From assembly GCF_019880225.1 (NCBI RefSeq), contig NZ_CP082284.1:310001-374000 (forward strand): 64,000 bases of DNA, read 5' to 3'. Positions 14,727-23,299 of the stretch are shown here, piece after piece. Under the pieces are notes generated by a model. The model made no database searches, was not told the origin of the DNA, and saw only the letters and a program-made list of their open reading frames with translations. Position numbers and translations under genes: made by a program. The number at the start of each line of letters is the position of its first letter. The stretch's first letter is position 1. The DNA is from Halobaculum rubrum. Lineage in GTDB: Archaea; Halobacteriota; Halobacteria; Halobacteriales; Haloferacaceae.

Positions 14727-16400
14727 ATGTCCAACGAGCATGAAGGGTCCTCCCCTCCCTATCATATCAGCCTGGATCGCCTGAAGAGTTCGGTCGAGAA
14801 TCTGCTAGTACGTGCTAATAGATACGGACCAGCTACATATGTGACTTTCTGGTTCATCCTCAAGATGAGAGGGTTGAAACCTGGTGGGGACCGCGTCTTG
14901 ATTAATGAGGAAAATGGAGAGCCTTTACTTGATCATCTACTGAGAGTCGAAGATCTAACAGACTATATCGACGCTGACGATACTCCCTATTATGACATAT
15001 TTGTGGGTGCAACTCGAAAAGAATCCGCTGACAAAAACTATTGGCAGAATAATATTGGAAATTTCTATCAGAACCAGAATGCATCTAACCCGGAGAAATG
15101 GCTCAATATAGAGGAGGTCGATGGGGAATATTACGCCTCTTATACCGACGAATTCGCCGATTATCTCGGAAGGGGAAAAGACGGATTCGCTCCAAAAGGA
15201 AAGCAGCTGGAAATCCCCCTTATCGATATGATGGCGTGGTACTTTCGGTATCGGTCCTTTGACAAAAAGCCGTCATACGATGAGCTGCTAGAAGAATTCA
15301 CAAACGATCTCCATCTCAGCCAGATTGAGCTCAATCTGGTTTTTGACCGGTCAAACACAGATATTGATGGGCTATTTGAAGAGAACCTCCGTATGGGGGA
15401 GAAGAAGAAAGAGCTAGCAAGGTTCTTGGCGGATCATCTGGAAGAGCAGCAAAGCGGATACAGTGTTGACATTGAACCGAGCGAACAACCGGACAAATTC
15501 AGCGAACGAAAAAGAGATACGATAATTTACTCATCAAGGAACACAATGTATGACACATTTGATCCGTCAGTTGACCCGAGTGAGGATCTACATGATGCGG
15601 TTGTCGAGGACGGGAAACGAAATCTGATCCTCGTTGGACCGCCCGGAACTGGAAAAACCCACACTGCAATACGAACTGCGGAAAAGCTCGGTGAAGAGAC
15701 CTTCTTCTTCCAATTCCATGAGTCATACACGTACGAGGACTTTGTTGAGTCATATGAACCGACGTTTAAGGGAGGAGAAATTGTCGGATTCGAACCGATA
15801 CAGAAAGGCTTCATAAAGTCTTGCCAGAAAGCTCAGGAAATATCTGATGATAAGTATGTGTTTGTAGTTCTTGACGAAATCAACCGAGCGAAAGTATCCA
15901 GAGTATTTGGAGAACTGTTTTCTCTTATAGAATATCGAGAAGACATAACAGAAATGGATGTGAACTTGCAGACATTGTATTCAGGAGGATCTATCGTTGT
16001 TCCAGATAATCTAGTTATCATAGGTACCATGAACAATTTAGACAAGTCAACTGAAGATATTGAATTTGCACTCAGACGTCGATTCTCTGAGATAGAAGTT
16101 CCACCGTCTACGAATCTACTAAGAGAGCTTCTGCGTGAACAGAGTGATTACGACTGGGAACAAGAAGAGATAGACGAGTTAGCACGATTACTCAACATAG
16201 TCAACGAGAAAGGAGACTATCCACTCGGGCCTACGTATTTCAGAGGGATGCAAGGCATTGATGACTTATTGAAAGTCTATAGAAGAGAAATAAGGCCTTC
16301 AATAAAGCAGTATTTTGGAGAATATAGAGAAGAGCAACTCGAAACAGTAGATGGATTCTTCGAACTCGCCTCTGATTTGGAGCTGTCGGAGGACAGTTGA
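14727..16400 (+). CDS. McrB-like AAA+ NTPase subunit of a restriction system
   Basis: A 557-residue protein with a unique N-terminal half and a C-terminal MoxR/McrB AAA+ domain: Walker A GPPGTGKT (304-311), FFQFHESYTYEDFVESYEPT, Walker B VFVVLDEINRA, the McrB signature IIGTMNNLDKSTEDIEFALR, and arginine-rich RRRF. McrB proteins translocate DNA using GTP or ATP and recruit the McrC nuclease. The N-terminal half probably reads the DNA target. It overlaps the McrC gene within a TGATG junction. A methyltransferase upstream suggests a LlaJI-like restriction-modification system rather than a purely methylation-dependent type IV enzyme. Confidence 0.88.
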   Translation: MSNEHEGSSPPYHISLDRLKSSVENLLVRANRYGPATYVTFWFILKMRGLKPGGDRVLINEENGEPLLDHLLRVEDLTDYIDADDTPYYDIFVGATRKESADKNYWQNNIGNFYQNQNASNPEKWLNIEEVDGEYYASYTDEFADYLGRGKDGFAPKGKQLEIPLIDMMAWYFRYRSFDKKPSYDELLEEFTNDLHLSQIELNLVFDRSNTDIDGLFEENLRMGEKKKELARFLADHLEEQQSGYSVDIEPSEQPDKFSERKRDTIIYSSRNTMYDTFDPSVDPSEDLHDAVVEDGKRNLILVGPPGTGKTHTAIRTAEKLGEETFFFQFHESYTYEDFVESYEPTFKGGEIVGFEPIQKGFIKSCQKAQEISDDKYVFVVLDEINRAKVSRVFGELFSLIEYREDITEMDVNLQTLYSGGSIVVPDNLVIIGTMNNLDKSTEDIEFALRRRFSEIEVPPSTNLLRELLREQSDYDWEQEEIDELARLLNIVNEKGDYPLGPTYFRGMQGIDDLLKVYRREIRPSIKQYFGEYREEQLETVDGFFELASDLELSEDS

Positions 16401-17704
16401 TGAGTGGACTACAAAGCTACAAGATAGAATTCCCCCCTGGGGCCTCACGTCCATTAGTAGAAAACTGCTCAGACGATAGAAATCAGCTGTCAAGTGAATT
16501 CAACCCGTCAATATTACCTGACGACTATCAAGACTACCTTACATTAGAACTTAGCTCATCTGGGGAATACAGGGCCAATACCGGACCATACGTGGGAATA
16601 CTGTCGTGCAAGGATGGGTCATACCTCCCAATAAGACCAAAAACAGAGGTGGGGAACATGACATATTTCCTTCGCGAAAGCGGCAGAATTGCCCAAGATC
16701 TTGACACACCATTCGACGAAGATGTTCCCTATCAGACAGTGACAGACAACCTGATAGGAATGCGTGAATTGTATGTTCAACATTTTCTAAATCAACTGGA
16801 CAAACTCAAGCGAGATGGTCTACTTAAGCAATCTATAGTAACAAGCATTGAATCTAGCCGAGTAGAGGGACGAATAAATGTGAACAGATACAGCAAGAAT
16901 ATTCTCTCGGGGAAACCCAATAAAATACCTCAGTCCGTCAAAAGCCAAAGTATTGATAATATTCCAAATATGTTCCTGAAGCTTGCACTCAGATACCTAA
17001 TGAATATGAGGCTCATAGGGATTGATCGAAGAGAAATTGCAGATAGACTGGATTATTTTCGTCCCGTATCAGAGTTCGATAGATCGGCGAAAATAGACGA
17101 GATCAAAGCTCAGATTCGAGAAGTAATTGCAGAGAACGAACTCCCGCCGTCCCGGTCATATTATTATCCCCCTCTTGATTCTGCTTTACTCATCCTTGAC
17201 CAGAGCGGGATAACAGTTGATAAAATCGTGGATAGCAAGGCCCAGAGTTTTATGTTTAATATGCAAAGTGCATTTGAAGACTACATACGTAGAACTGTTC
17301 GGCGCCTTCTCAAGCCAAAAGGCTACGATGTTTACAACGGTGTCAGCCAGGCACATAGATTAGACCTATATGATTCTCAAAGTTACAGCCGTTTACCTCT
17401 AGAACCAGATATTTTGGTAGCTGACGGAATGAACAATATCGGCGTGATCGACGTTAAGTACAAAGATGAATTATCAAGCTCCGACCATTATCAGATTTGG
17501 ACTTACAAGCAACAATACGATGTAGAATTAGCAGCGTTCGTGTCTATACCAAAGAATCCCTCACAGAGACTCGACGTAGAAAAATACAATCGTAATGGGT
17601 CTGGCAATCAGATCTCGAATTTCCGCTTCTGGTTGGGAGACTTTAGTGCGTCTGAAAACTCTCTTTCTGAATTTTTGAGCAACTCCGAAGCAGTAGGCCC
17701 GTAG
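16400..17704 (+). CDS. McrC-like PD-(D/E)XK nuclease subunit
   Basis: A 434-residue McrC-family protein. The nuclease core is visible near residues 334-355: EPDILVADGMN followed by IGVIDVKYK, giving the PD...D-x-K active site. The N-terminal part (YVGILSCKDGSYLPIRPKT) matches the McrC N-terminal beta region. The start ATG overlaps the McrB stop as TGATG, so translation is coupled. It would cut DNA when activated by the McrB ring. Base composition is AT-rich like the whole R-M locus. Confidence 0.88.
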   Translation: MSGLQSYKIEFPPGASRPLVENCSDDRNQLSSEFNPSILPDDYQDYLTLELSSSGEYRANTGPYVGILSCKDGSYLPIRPKTEVGNMTYFLRESGRIAQDLDTPFDEDVPYQTVTDNLIGMRELYVQHFLNQLDKLKRDGLLKQSIVTSIESSRVEGRINVNRYSKNILSGKPNKIPQSVKSQSIDNIPNMFLKLALRYLMNMRLIGIDRREIADRLDYFRPVSEFDRSAKIDEIKAQIREVIAENELPPSRSYYYPPLDSALLILDQSGITVDKIVDSKAQSFMFNMQSAFEDYIRRTVRRLLKPKGYDVYNGVSQAHRLDLYDSQSYSRLPLEPDILVADGMNNIGVIDVKYKDELSSSDHYQIWTYKQQYDVELAAFVSIPKNPSQRLDVEKYNRNGSGNQISNFRFWLGDFSASENSLSEFLSNSEAVGP

Positions 17705-17889
17705 GCAGATCTCAACGGAACAGCGACCAGAGTTGATTACCGTTTGGAGCTTAGCGGGTGAAGTCTATAGAATTCCAATTGTGAGTCGGTTCACTTCCAC
17801 CGCTAATCCCCCGCCCGCATCCGGGTGCATTTCACTTTCACTCTGCCCATGGCTCGCTTCTAATACCAGACCGTGTCGCTAATGAATTG

Positions 17890-18246
17890 ATGTCAGGAAC
17901 AACCGAGAACCGGGGGACGTTCACGCACGTCCAAGGCGAACTCGCGTGGACTATCGCCGAACAACGCTCCCCGAGCGAAGCGATCACTCTGACCCGCCAC
18001 CTCACAGAAGCCGACGAAGGCCGGTACGAACTACTCGGACTCATCAACGAGTGCGAGGTCGCTCTCTACTGGGACTACTTCTGGAACCACGTCGTCGCCG
18101 CGAACTTCGACGAAACCGGCGTCGACGATCTCGCCCGGGATACTCCTGAGGAGATCCGGTACACCGGACTCGGCGCGTACTTCGCCGAAGTTGAACTCGA
18201 CGACTGGGACTGGATCCACCCCCGTCACCAATGGCACGCGGAGTGA
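17890..18246 (+). CDS. Haloarchaeal hypothetical protein upstream of orc1
   Basis: A 118-residue acidic protein. The middle segment (AITLTRHLTEADEGRYELL then ECEVALYWDYFWNHVV) is aromatic-rich and compact, with no motif I recognise. Its 3' end overlaps the Orc1/Cdc6 start by 16 nt, so the two are expressed together and this protein may be a partner in replication or copy control of the element. The ATG at 17890 is preferred to an upstream TTG. Confidence 0.65.
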   Translation: MSGTTENRGTFTHVQGELAWTIAEQRSPSEAITLTRHLTEADEGRYELLGLINECEVALYWDYFWNHVVAANFDETGVDDLARDTPEEIRYTGLGAYFAEVELDDWDWIHPRHQWHAE

Positions 18247-19244
18247 CCGCGTCGGTCCCGCGGGTCCTGGAACTCGACCGCGTCCCGGAACGGATGCCCC
18301 ACAGGGACGCCACGCTCGGCCAGTTGGCGAACGCTCTCGACCCGCTCCGCTCGGACCGACCAGCGTACCCGATCTGTCTCTCCGGCCCGACCGGCGCCGG
18401 CAAGACGGCCGTCTCTCAGTTTGCCGTCGGAGAACTCCGCCGAGAGACGGCGGTGAACACTGCGCACGTCGACTGTCTCCGAACACGCTCGCGGGCCGCG
18501 ATACTGCAAGAGGCGCTCGTCGATGCCGGACTCAAGACACGGTCGTCGCCGAAGGCGGACGCCGCATCGTCGTACCTCGCGCAGATGGAGGACGCCGACG
18601 CGCCGCTCGTCCTCACGCTCGACGAGGCGGAACACATCGAGGACGAGCACCTCCCGCACGTCCTCTTCGAGGCGGAGGGCGTGACGCCGATATTCGTCGT
18701 CCACGAGTACGAGCGGTTCGCGGCGCGCCTCGACGCCGCGACGGCGTCGCGGCTCCGCACCGGCCCGCATATCGAACTGAGCCGGTACAGTCAGTCGGAA
18801 CTCGTTGACATCCTCCAGGCACGCGTCGACGCGGGCGACCTCTCCGGGATCACGGGCGGGACGCTGGAACTGATCGCGGACACCGCCGCCGGAAACGCGC
18901 GGGAGGCGATCTCGATCCTCCGGGAGGCCTACGTTGAGGGGAAGACCCGCGACGAACGGGTCACGCCGGCGTTGATCGCCGACGTTCGCGAACCAGCGAT
19001 GGAGTCGATCCGGCGATACAACGTCGAGCGCCTGGACACGCCGCATCGACTACTGAAGCACATGATCGACGACGCGGGCGAGATCCGGGCCGGGGAGTTG
19101 GCAGACCTCTTCGAGGCGGAGTACCCGGACGCGAACGGTCGCGACCGTCGCCGGTATCTGAACGTCCTCGTTCGCTACGGGTGTATCCGGAAGCAGGGGA
19201 GTGGGCGGGGAACGCGGTATCTCTCAATTGGAGCCACTGAATAG
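18231..19244 (+). CDS. Orc1/Cdc6-family replication initiator
   Basis: A 337-residue AAA+ protein. Walker A is GPTGAGKT (52-59), Walker B is LVLTLDEAEHI (about 126-136), sensor 1 is IFVVHEY, and the C-terminal winged helix spans about 265-332 (HRLLKHMIDDAGEIRAGELA, then RYLNVLVRYGCIRKQGSG). Archaeal Orc1/Cdc6 binds origin boxes and loads the MCM helicase. It is shorter than the main chromosomal Orc1 (about 400 or more), as in paralogues carried by plasmids and integrated elements. I saw no clear origin-recognition boxes nearby, so whether it still fires an origin is open. Confidence 0.85.
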   Translation: MARGVTASVPRVLELDRVPERMPHRDATLGQLANALDPLRSDRPAYPICLSGPTGAGKTAVSQFAVGELRRETAVNTAHVDCLRTRSRAAILQEALVDAGLKTRSSPKADAASSYLAQMEDADAPLVLTLDEAEHIEDEHLPHVLFEAEGVTPIFVVHEYERFAARLDAATASRLRTGPHIELSRYSQSELVDILQARVDAGDLSGITGGTLELIADTAAGNAREAISILREAYVEGKTRDERVTPALIADVREPAMESIRRYNVERLDTPHRLLKHMIDDAGEIRAGELADLFEAEYPDANGRDRRRYLNVLVRYGCIRKQGSGRGTRYLSIGATE

Positions 19245-19375
19245 CGGGCAATCCGGCTCCAGAGAAACCTCGAAATTGAAACCCACTGGATGATACGTAC
19301 AGAGAATGAACACAGTATATCCTCTCTGTTTGTATTCTACCAGTGACAACCGAATCGACTAGCGTTTTTAGGTAC

Positions 19376-20332
19376 TCATAGTATAGTGACCGACTTTATT
19401 TCGCCAACTATTTCTGATCCTCCATCTCTGGGGTCAATCATTTCTAAATACACAGGTGTGAAAGGCTCAGTATTCCTGAGCCGGTGTGGGAACTGGCTGT
19501 CATCTTGGGGTGTCACTCTAGTGTCTAACGGTTTAGTATGGTCTTGTGATACCTGACCTAGATCCAGTTCCATACTCCCACCCTCTTCAAATTCTACTTC
19601 AACATTTTCTCCCGAATTTTTTCGAATCTTTTCACTAATTGGCTCCCAAGTTCCAAATTCTTGCTGGATTGTTTGATTAGATTCGATACTTTCGAATTCT
19701 CTTTCGAGAGTGTTTATTTTCAGTATTAAATCTGCCAAATCAGGGTTTACTGTAACGGTATCTGGATCTATGTCAGATAGTCTTTGTTGTAATTCCTGTG
19801 CCTCATATTGAAGATCAGCTAGTTCCTCCTCATCACTCACATATGACTGAATATTAGCTGATGAAATAGACTGAAGATCTTGTTGAAGCTGAGTTACCAA
19901 CCGTTCTTCGGCACCAAGTTCCTCAATTGTCTCATAGTATTTTTGACCCTGTGTGATTAGCCATTCACGCCAATCCGGCGCTGTTTCCACTAGTCCATTG
20001 AGAGGGCCCTCGGGAATTCCTTCGGTCACGTCATGCACGATGTCATTTCTCCGCTGACCCAGGACACCGCAGAACTTGTCGTATTTCGGTGGCGCTTCTA
20101 CATCGATCACTCTTTCGATAGCGCTGGTGATCGTGTCCCAGTTTTGGGTTATTTTCGAAGGATCATGTGGTTTAGTCATATTCAGGTCTTCAAAATAGCT
20201 TTTCCTGACCTCATGAAGGACGACAGTTCCAAAGTCTAGAATATTTAAATAAGCGACTCGCCGTTCCACCATTGATTGGAGTGATAATGATTCCACATTT
20301 TCCAGATATTCCTCACCAAGTGCAGTTGACAT
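19376..20332 (-). CDS. Coiled-coil protein with an RxxxxH motif (possible HEPN-like)
   Basis: About 318 residues, AT-rich. The N-terminal 130 residues are helical and contain GVLGQRRNDIVHDV, an RN-x3-H pattern like the active site of HEPN RNases. A coiled coil follows (about 150-240, with QLQQDLQSISSAN and YEAQELQQRLSDID), then a beta-rich acidic tail. HEPN proteins are common toxins or effectors in defence loci, but the assignment here rests on one motif. The start is uncertain: the frame is open to 20401, with ATGs at 20359 and 20332. It stands alone between the Orc1 gene and the PhiH1-like region. Confidence 0.55.
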   Translation of the reverse strand: MSTALGEEYLENVESLSLQSMVERRVAYLNILDFGTVVLHEVRKSYFEDLNMTKPHDPSKITQNWDTITSAIERVIDVEAPPKYDKFCGVLGQRRNDIVHDVTEGIPEGPLNGLVETAPDWREWLITQGQKYYETIEELGAEERLVTQLQQDLQSISSANIQSYVSDEEELADLQYEAQELQQRLSDIDPDTVTVNPDLADLILKINTLEREFESIESNQTIQQEFGTWEPISEKIRKNSGENVEVEFEEGGSMELDLGQVSQDHTKPLDTRVTPQDDSQFPHRLRNTEPFTPVYLEMIDPRDGGSEIVGEIKSVTIL

Positions 20333-20553
20333 AAATAAAACCCTGTAGCCGCCCATCATGAATCTGATGCTAAACAGCCTGCCGGGAATGAGGGCAAACA
20401 CAATATTCGTGTTCGGAAGTCCCGCAATTTGGCCCTCGTTTGTCCGGAAGTGAACCCCGAAGTCGGCGCTGTATGGTAATTCTGCTCTTGAGATGCGGAA
20501 GATAGTCGGCTTCTCTCACCTATTCAAACCCGAAACGGCACTCTGTTCGCTCG

Positions 20554-20805
20554 ATGTCGACGAGAGATCGCGTCCTGTCCCCGCAGGACACCGACGACGA
20601 CGCGCCGGAGATCCGGTTCAGCATCGACGAAGAGGCGTATCAGTCCGACGAAGTCGGGCTGACGCTCTGGCGCGGGAACGGCCGCGAACGGTTCCGTGTC
20701 ACCGACGAGGACGAAGCTATCTACGAGGATGCCGGCGTCGAGCCGACGTGGTGTGAGGTGACGATCCGGCGGCTCGGACTACACCTCGACGTGATCACGG
20801 AGTGA
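20554..20805 (+). CDS. Small acidic hypothetical protein
   Basis: An 83-residue very acidic protein (RDRVLSPQDTDDDAPEIRF, then ending in TWCEVTIRRLGLHLDVI) with a beta-strand-like periodicity and one Cys. It resembles the many small unassigned proteins of haloviruses and haloarchaeal proviruses. GC content returns to the local chromosomal level here, unlike the AT-rich gene before it. Confidence 0.5.
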   Translation: MSTRDRVLSPQDTDDDAPEIRFSIDEEAYQSDEVGLTLWRGNGRERFRVTDEDEAIYEDAGVEPTWCEVTIRRLGLHLDVITE

Positions 20806-20842
20806 TCAAGATGTGCGAAGTACACCAGAACTCGCCGATTCG

Positions 20843-20953
20843 TTACGTCCGTTCGCGAACCTCGCAGACGGATTCGACGGGGTCCACGTCGAGATCTCCG
20901 GCCATGCCGAGGAGCCGATCTCCGAGTGGTCGGTTGTCTCGATTCGCACTCAT
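20843..20953 (-). CDS. Possible 36-residue small protein
   Basis: A complete short frame (MSANRDNRPLGDRLLGMAGD, then an acidic and Arg-rich tail) opposite an open frame on the other strand. It sits just downstream of the PhiH1-like repressor and in the same direction, and a T-rich stretch lies 17-30 nt upstream. Codon use looks natural, but the length makes chance possible. Confidence 0.3.
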   Translation of the reverse strand: MSANRDNRPLGDRLLGMAGDLDVDPVESVCEVRERT

Positions 20954-20990
20954 ACCCTATGGCTGTCCAAAATCGGGCAAAAGCCTTCGG

Positions 20991-21332
20991 TCAGTCCTCG
21001 TCGTCGAGGTAGGCGTCTATCACCGCGTCGAAGTCGTCCGCATCCTCGTACTCGTCCCGCAGCTCCAGCGCGGCGCGGCCCCGCTCCGTGATCTCGTAGA
21101 GGCCGGCGTTCTCGTTGGGTCCGATACGGCGGACGAGACCGTAGTCCGCCATTTGTCCGAGCCGACTGTTCACGTAAGGACGCGACACATCAAGTGTCAT
21201 GTGGAGATTCGCGGCCACGTTCCGCCCGTCGACAAGTGCGTCCAAGATGGAGAAGTCCACGGGACGGAGAATCATTGGTTCGCTATTCTTTCCGGTCGTA
21301 ACTTGACTTTGAGTGGTTGTCAGCGTATTCAT
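20991..21332 (-). CDS. PhiH1-type repressor, winged-HTH protein
   Basis: A 113-residue regulator. The winged helix (ILRPVDFSILDALVDGRNVA, then TLDVSRPYVNSRLGQMADYG and VRRIGPNENAGLYEITERG) matches the PhiH1 repressor family, which maintains lysogeny in haloviruses. A short acidic tail follows. It is transcribed away from the six-gene integrase operon, and two palindromes lie just upstream of its ATG, so it probably represses both itself and that operon. Confidence 0.85.
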   Translation of the reverse strand: MNTLTTTQSQVTTGKNSEPMILRPVDFSILDALVDGRNVAANLHMTLDVSRPYVNSRLGQMADYGLVRRIGPNENAGLYEITERGRAALELRDEYEDADDFDAVIDAYLDDED

Positions 21333-21350
21333 GCTAGCGGTTCAAACGCG

Positions 21351-21388
21351 TTGATACTTAGCTATCAATATCTTATCACCGGTAAGAT
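21351..21388. promoter_or_regulatory. Two palindromic operator candidates for the PhiH1-like repressor
   Basis: TTGATA-CTTAGC-TATCAA (21351-21368) and ATCTTA-TCACCGG-TAAGAT (21370-21388) are perfect inverted repeats with 6-nt arms, one nucleotide apart. They lie 19-56 nt upstream of the repressor start and about 140 nt before the first gene of the opposite operon. This fits a two-site lysogeny switch. Confidence 0.6.
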
Positions 21389-21527
21389 TATCAGTAACCC
21401 GTTCACTTGGACGTGCAACGAAGGTGCTTCGCGGACCCGTCGCTGTCCGATGGGTCCGGCAGTAAGATGCGGACCCGACGTTTGGGCGTCGGTCCGCGCG
21501 GGCCTTCGTGAGTGGAGCACGAAAGCC

Positions 21528-21773
21528 ATGTACGACGACAGCACACCGGGGCTTGAAACCCCCGAACGAGAAGACGTACCGCTTTTCCTGAGAACCGATT
21601 GTCCCGAGTGCGGCCGCGCGCTCGCGGATCACGGCCTATCGACGGCCGGACCCGGACGGACGACGCTCGCGCCGTGCGGGTTCGACGTGGCCGGCGTAAC
21701 GCTTCGCGAGGTCGCGTTCGTCCTCGACGATGGCGCGTGCCGGGTCGCGACCGACGGAGGTGAACCGGCATGA
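21528..21773 (+). CDS. Small protein with CPEC zinc-knuckle motif
   Basis: An 81-residue protein with RTDCPECGRALADHG and a second Cys near APCGFDV, so a single zinc site is likely. It opens a six-gene operon in which every junction is a 4-nt overlap. The ATG at 21528 is chosen because the upstream open frame crosses the operator region and the antisense repressor. Similar zinc-binding small proteins are typical of halovirus early regions. The specific role is unknown. Confidence 0.55.
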   Translation: MYDDSTPGLETPEREDVPLFLRTDCPECGRALADHGLSTAGPGRTTLAPCGFDVAGVTLREVAFVLDDGACRVATDGGEPA

Positions 21774-22111
21774 GTGTCGAGGTGGACGTTGGCGATGACC
21801 GGAGCACGAACTGGACGGACCTCACCGCGTTCGAGGGGGATGTCCTCTACGCGCTCGCTCGCCTCGAAGCCGACGAGGAGACGTCCTACGGACTCGCGGT
21901 GAAGCGCGTCCTGCAGGACCTTTACAACCAAGAGATCAACCACGGCCGTCTCTACCCGGCACTGGACGACCTTGCAAAACACGGCCTCGTCGAGAAGTCC
22001 GCTCTTGACAAGCGAACCAACGAGTACGTCCTCACGGATACCGGGCGGGAGCTTCTCCGCGGCCGGATCGACTTGCTCGCCGACGCGTTCGCTGGGGGTG
22101 CGTCTGCGTGA
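21770..22111 (+). CDS. PadR-like winged-HTH regulator
   Basis: A 113-residue protein with the PadR pattern: LTAFEGDVLYALARLEADEE, YGLAVKRVLQDLYNQEINHG, RLYPALDDLAKHGLVEKS and a wing ending YVLTDTGRELL. PadR proteins are transcription factors. In haloarchaeal proviruses a PadR-type gene often sits near the integrase. The start overlaps the previous stop as ATGA. Confidence 0.8.
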   Translation: MSVEVDVGDDRSTNWTDLTAFEGDVLYALARLEADEETSYGLAVKRVLQDLYNQEINHGRLYPALDDLAKHGLVEKSALDKRTNEYVLTDTGRELLRGRIDLLADAFAGGASA

Positions 22112-22461
22112 ACAAGAGCGACCTACAGCGGCTGGCCGACGAACTCGATCGTCGGGCTGATCAGCACGCCCTCTGCGCGAACAACCCGCTGAACCCCGCT
22201 TCGTCACTTCTCGCGGACGTCCGCGCCGATGCGTTCGGTGAGGCGGCCGAGCTCGCCCGCGAGATGGACGACGAGAACGGCGAGAACCGCGACGACAGAT
22301 CCCAGTGCGAGATCTGCGGCGGCGACGTCGAGGACCCGCACATCACGAACGACGGTCACCCCGAGGGTCCGAATCTGTGGGCGTGCGCCGCCTGTGCGTC
22401 GGAGGAGCCGGGTGTGAATCCCGACATGGACGACGAAGCCGACGGAGGTGAGACAGCGTGA
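22108..22461 (+). CDS. Two-Cys-pair zinc protein of the integrase operon
   Basis: A 117-residue protein with a GTG start overlapping the previous gene by 4 nt. A helical N-terminus (DLQRLADELDRRADQHAL) precedes a zinc ribbon with CEICGGD and WACAACASEE. It may be a nucleic-acid-binding early protein of the element. No named family is recognised. Confidence 0.55.
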   Translation: MNKSDLQRLADELDRRADQHALCANNPLNPASSLLADVRADAFGEAAELAREMDDENGENRDDRSQCEICGGDVEDPHITNDGHPEGPNLWACAACASEEPGVNPDMDDEADGGETA

Positions 22462-22991
22462 GCGACGTGGACGTTACCGCGCCGGTCGGCTACGTGTGCC
22501 GCGTCTGCGGCCACGAACAGACGGTCCACGTTTACCCCGTCGTTCGCGACGACGGCGCGACGCTGGACGTGGAGTCGACCCACCGCCTCGTGCAAGCCGG
22601 GTGTCCGGAGTGCGACGAACGCCGAACCCACGTCGCGGCGGTGACGCTGTCGGACCACGAGGGGGAGAACGACGCCGATCCGGGGGTGGCCCTCGACGGC
22701 GGGACGGCTGACCGGACGCTGACCCTCGACGGTGACGGGATCGAGGTTCCCGACGACGTGGACGTGTCCGAGGGCGTCGTGTTCCGCGCCCGCGGCGCGA
22801 CGGTGGACATGAAGCCGGGCACGGCGGATCGCGACCGCTACCCGCTCATCAAGCGCCGGAGTCTGGAGGCCGACGGCCGGCGCGTCGTGAACCAACACCT
22901 CGGGATCCGTGAGGTGACGGTGAAGCCCTACGGAGAGGACGCGCGGACCTACCGCGTGGAGGTCGCGGAGGACGGAGGTGCGGTCCGGTGA
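22458..22991 (+). CDS. Zinc-ribbon hypothetical protein of the integrase operon
   Basis: A 177-residue acidic protein. The N-terminus has YVCRVCGHE and, 40 residues on, AGCPECDERR, a complete four-Cys zinc ribbon. The rest is beta-rich (TLTLDGDGIEVPDDV) and ends in a charged segment. A GTG start overlaps the previous stop by 4 nt. The function is unknown. Confidence 0.55.
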   Translation: MSDVDVTAPVGYVCRVCGHEQTVHVYPVVRDDGATLDVESTHRLVQAGCPECDERRTHVAAVTLSDHEGENDADPGVALDGGTADRTLTLDGDGIEVPDDVDVSEGVVFRARGATVDMKPGTADRDRYPLIKRRSLEADGRRVVNQHLGIREVTVKPYGEDARTYRVEVAEDGGAVR

Positions 22992-23299
22992 CGCTGGACG
23001 TGACGCGGTACATCGTCGGCCGGACGGCGTCGATCTCCTACGGGCCGACGGGCGCGAACGTCGAGGCGTGGGAACTCCGCTTCTCGACCCGAGAGGACGA
23101 GCGGATCGTGATCCGGTTGGACCGCGCGGACATGTACGAACTCTGGACGGAGGTCCGCGGCGTTCCGTGGCCGACGGTTCACAACGATCCGGAGCGTCGC
23201 GAGAAGGACGAACTCGTCCGTGAACTCGTGGAGCGGGCGAACGTCGCGGACGCCGCGCAGCTCCGTGAGGCGCTGGACACGCTCGGGGGACGAGAGTGA
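22988..23299 (+). CDS. Small hypothetical protein preceding the integrase
   Basis: A 103-residue protein with a GTG start and 4-nt overlaps at both ends. The first half is beta-rich (VTRYIVGRTASISYGPTGAN) and the second half helical (KDELVRELVERANVADAAQL). It could regulate integrase activity as a directionality factor, but nothing in the sequence proves this. Confidence 0.5.
   Translation: MTLDVTRYIVGRTASISYGPTGANVEAWELRFSTREDERIVIRLDRADMYELWTEVRGVPWPTVHNDPERREKDELVRELVERANVADAAQLREALDTLGGRE

Noticed and set aside
14727-17704. Calling McrB/McrC a plain methylation-dependent type IV system
   Set aside because: A methyltransferase and regulator are tightly linked upstream, so a restriction-modification reading is more consistent. 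The type IV option is not excluded.
17705-17889. Replication origin upstream of the Orc1 gene pair
   Set aside because: I could not find repeated origin-recognition boxes with G-strings or a clear AT-rich unwinding element.
20802-21527. N-terminal extension of the first integrase-operon gene back to 20802
   Set aside because: It would run antisense through the whole PhiH1-like repressor and across the operator palindromes. ATG 21528 is the natural start.
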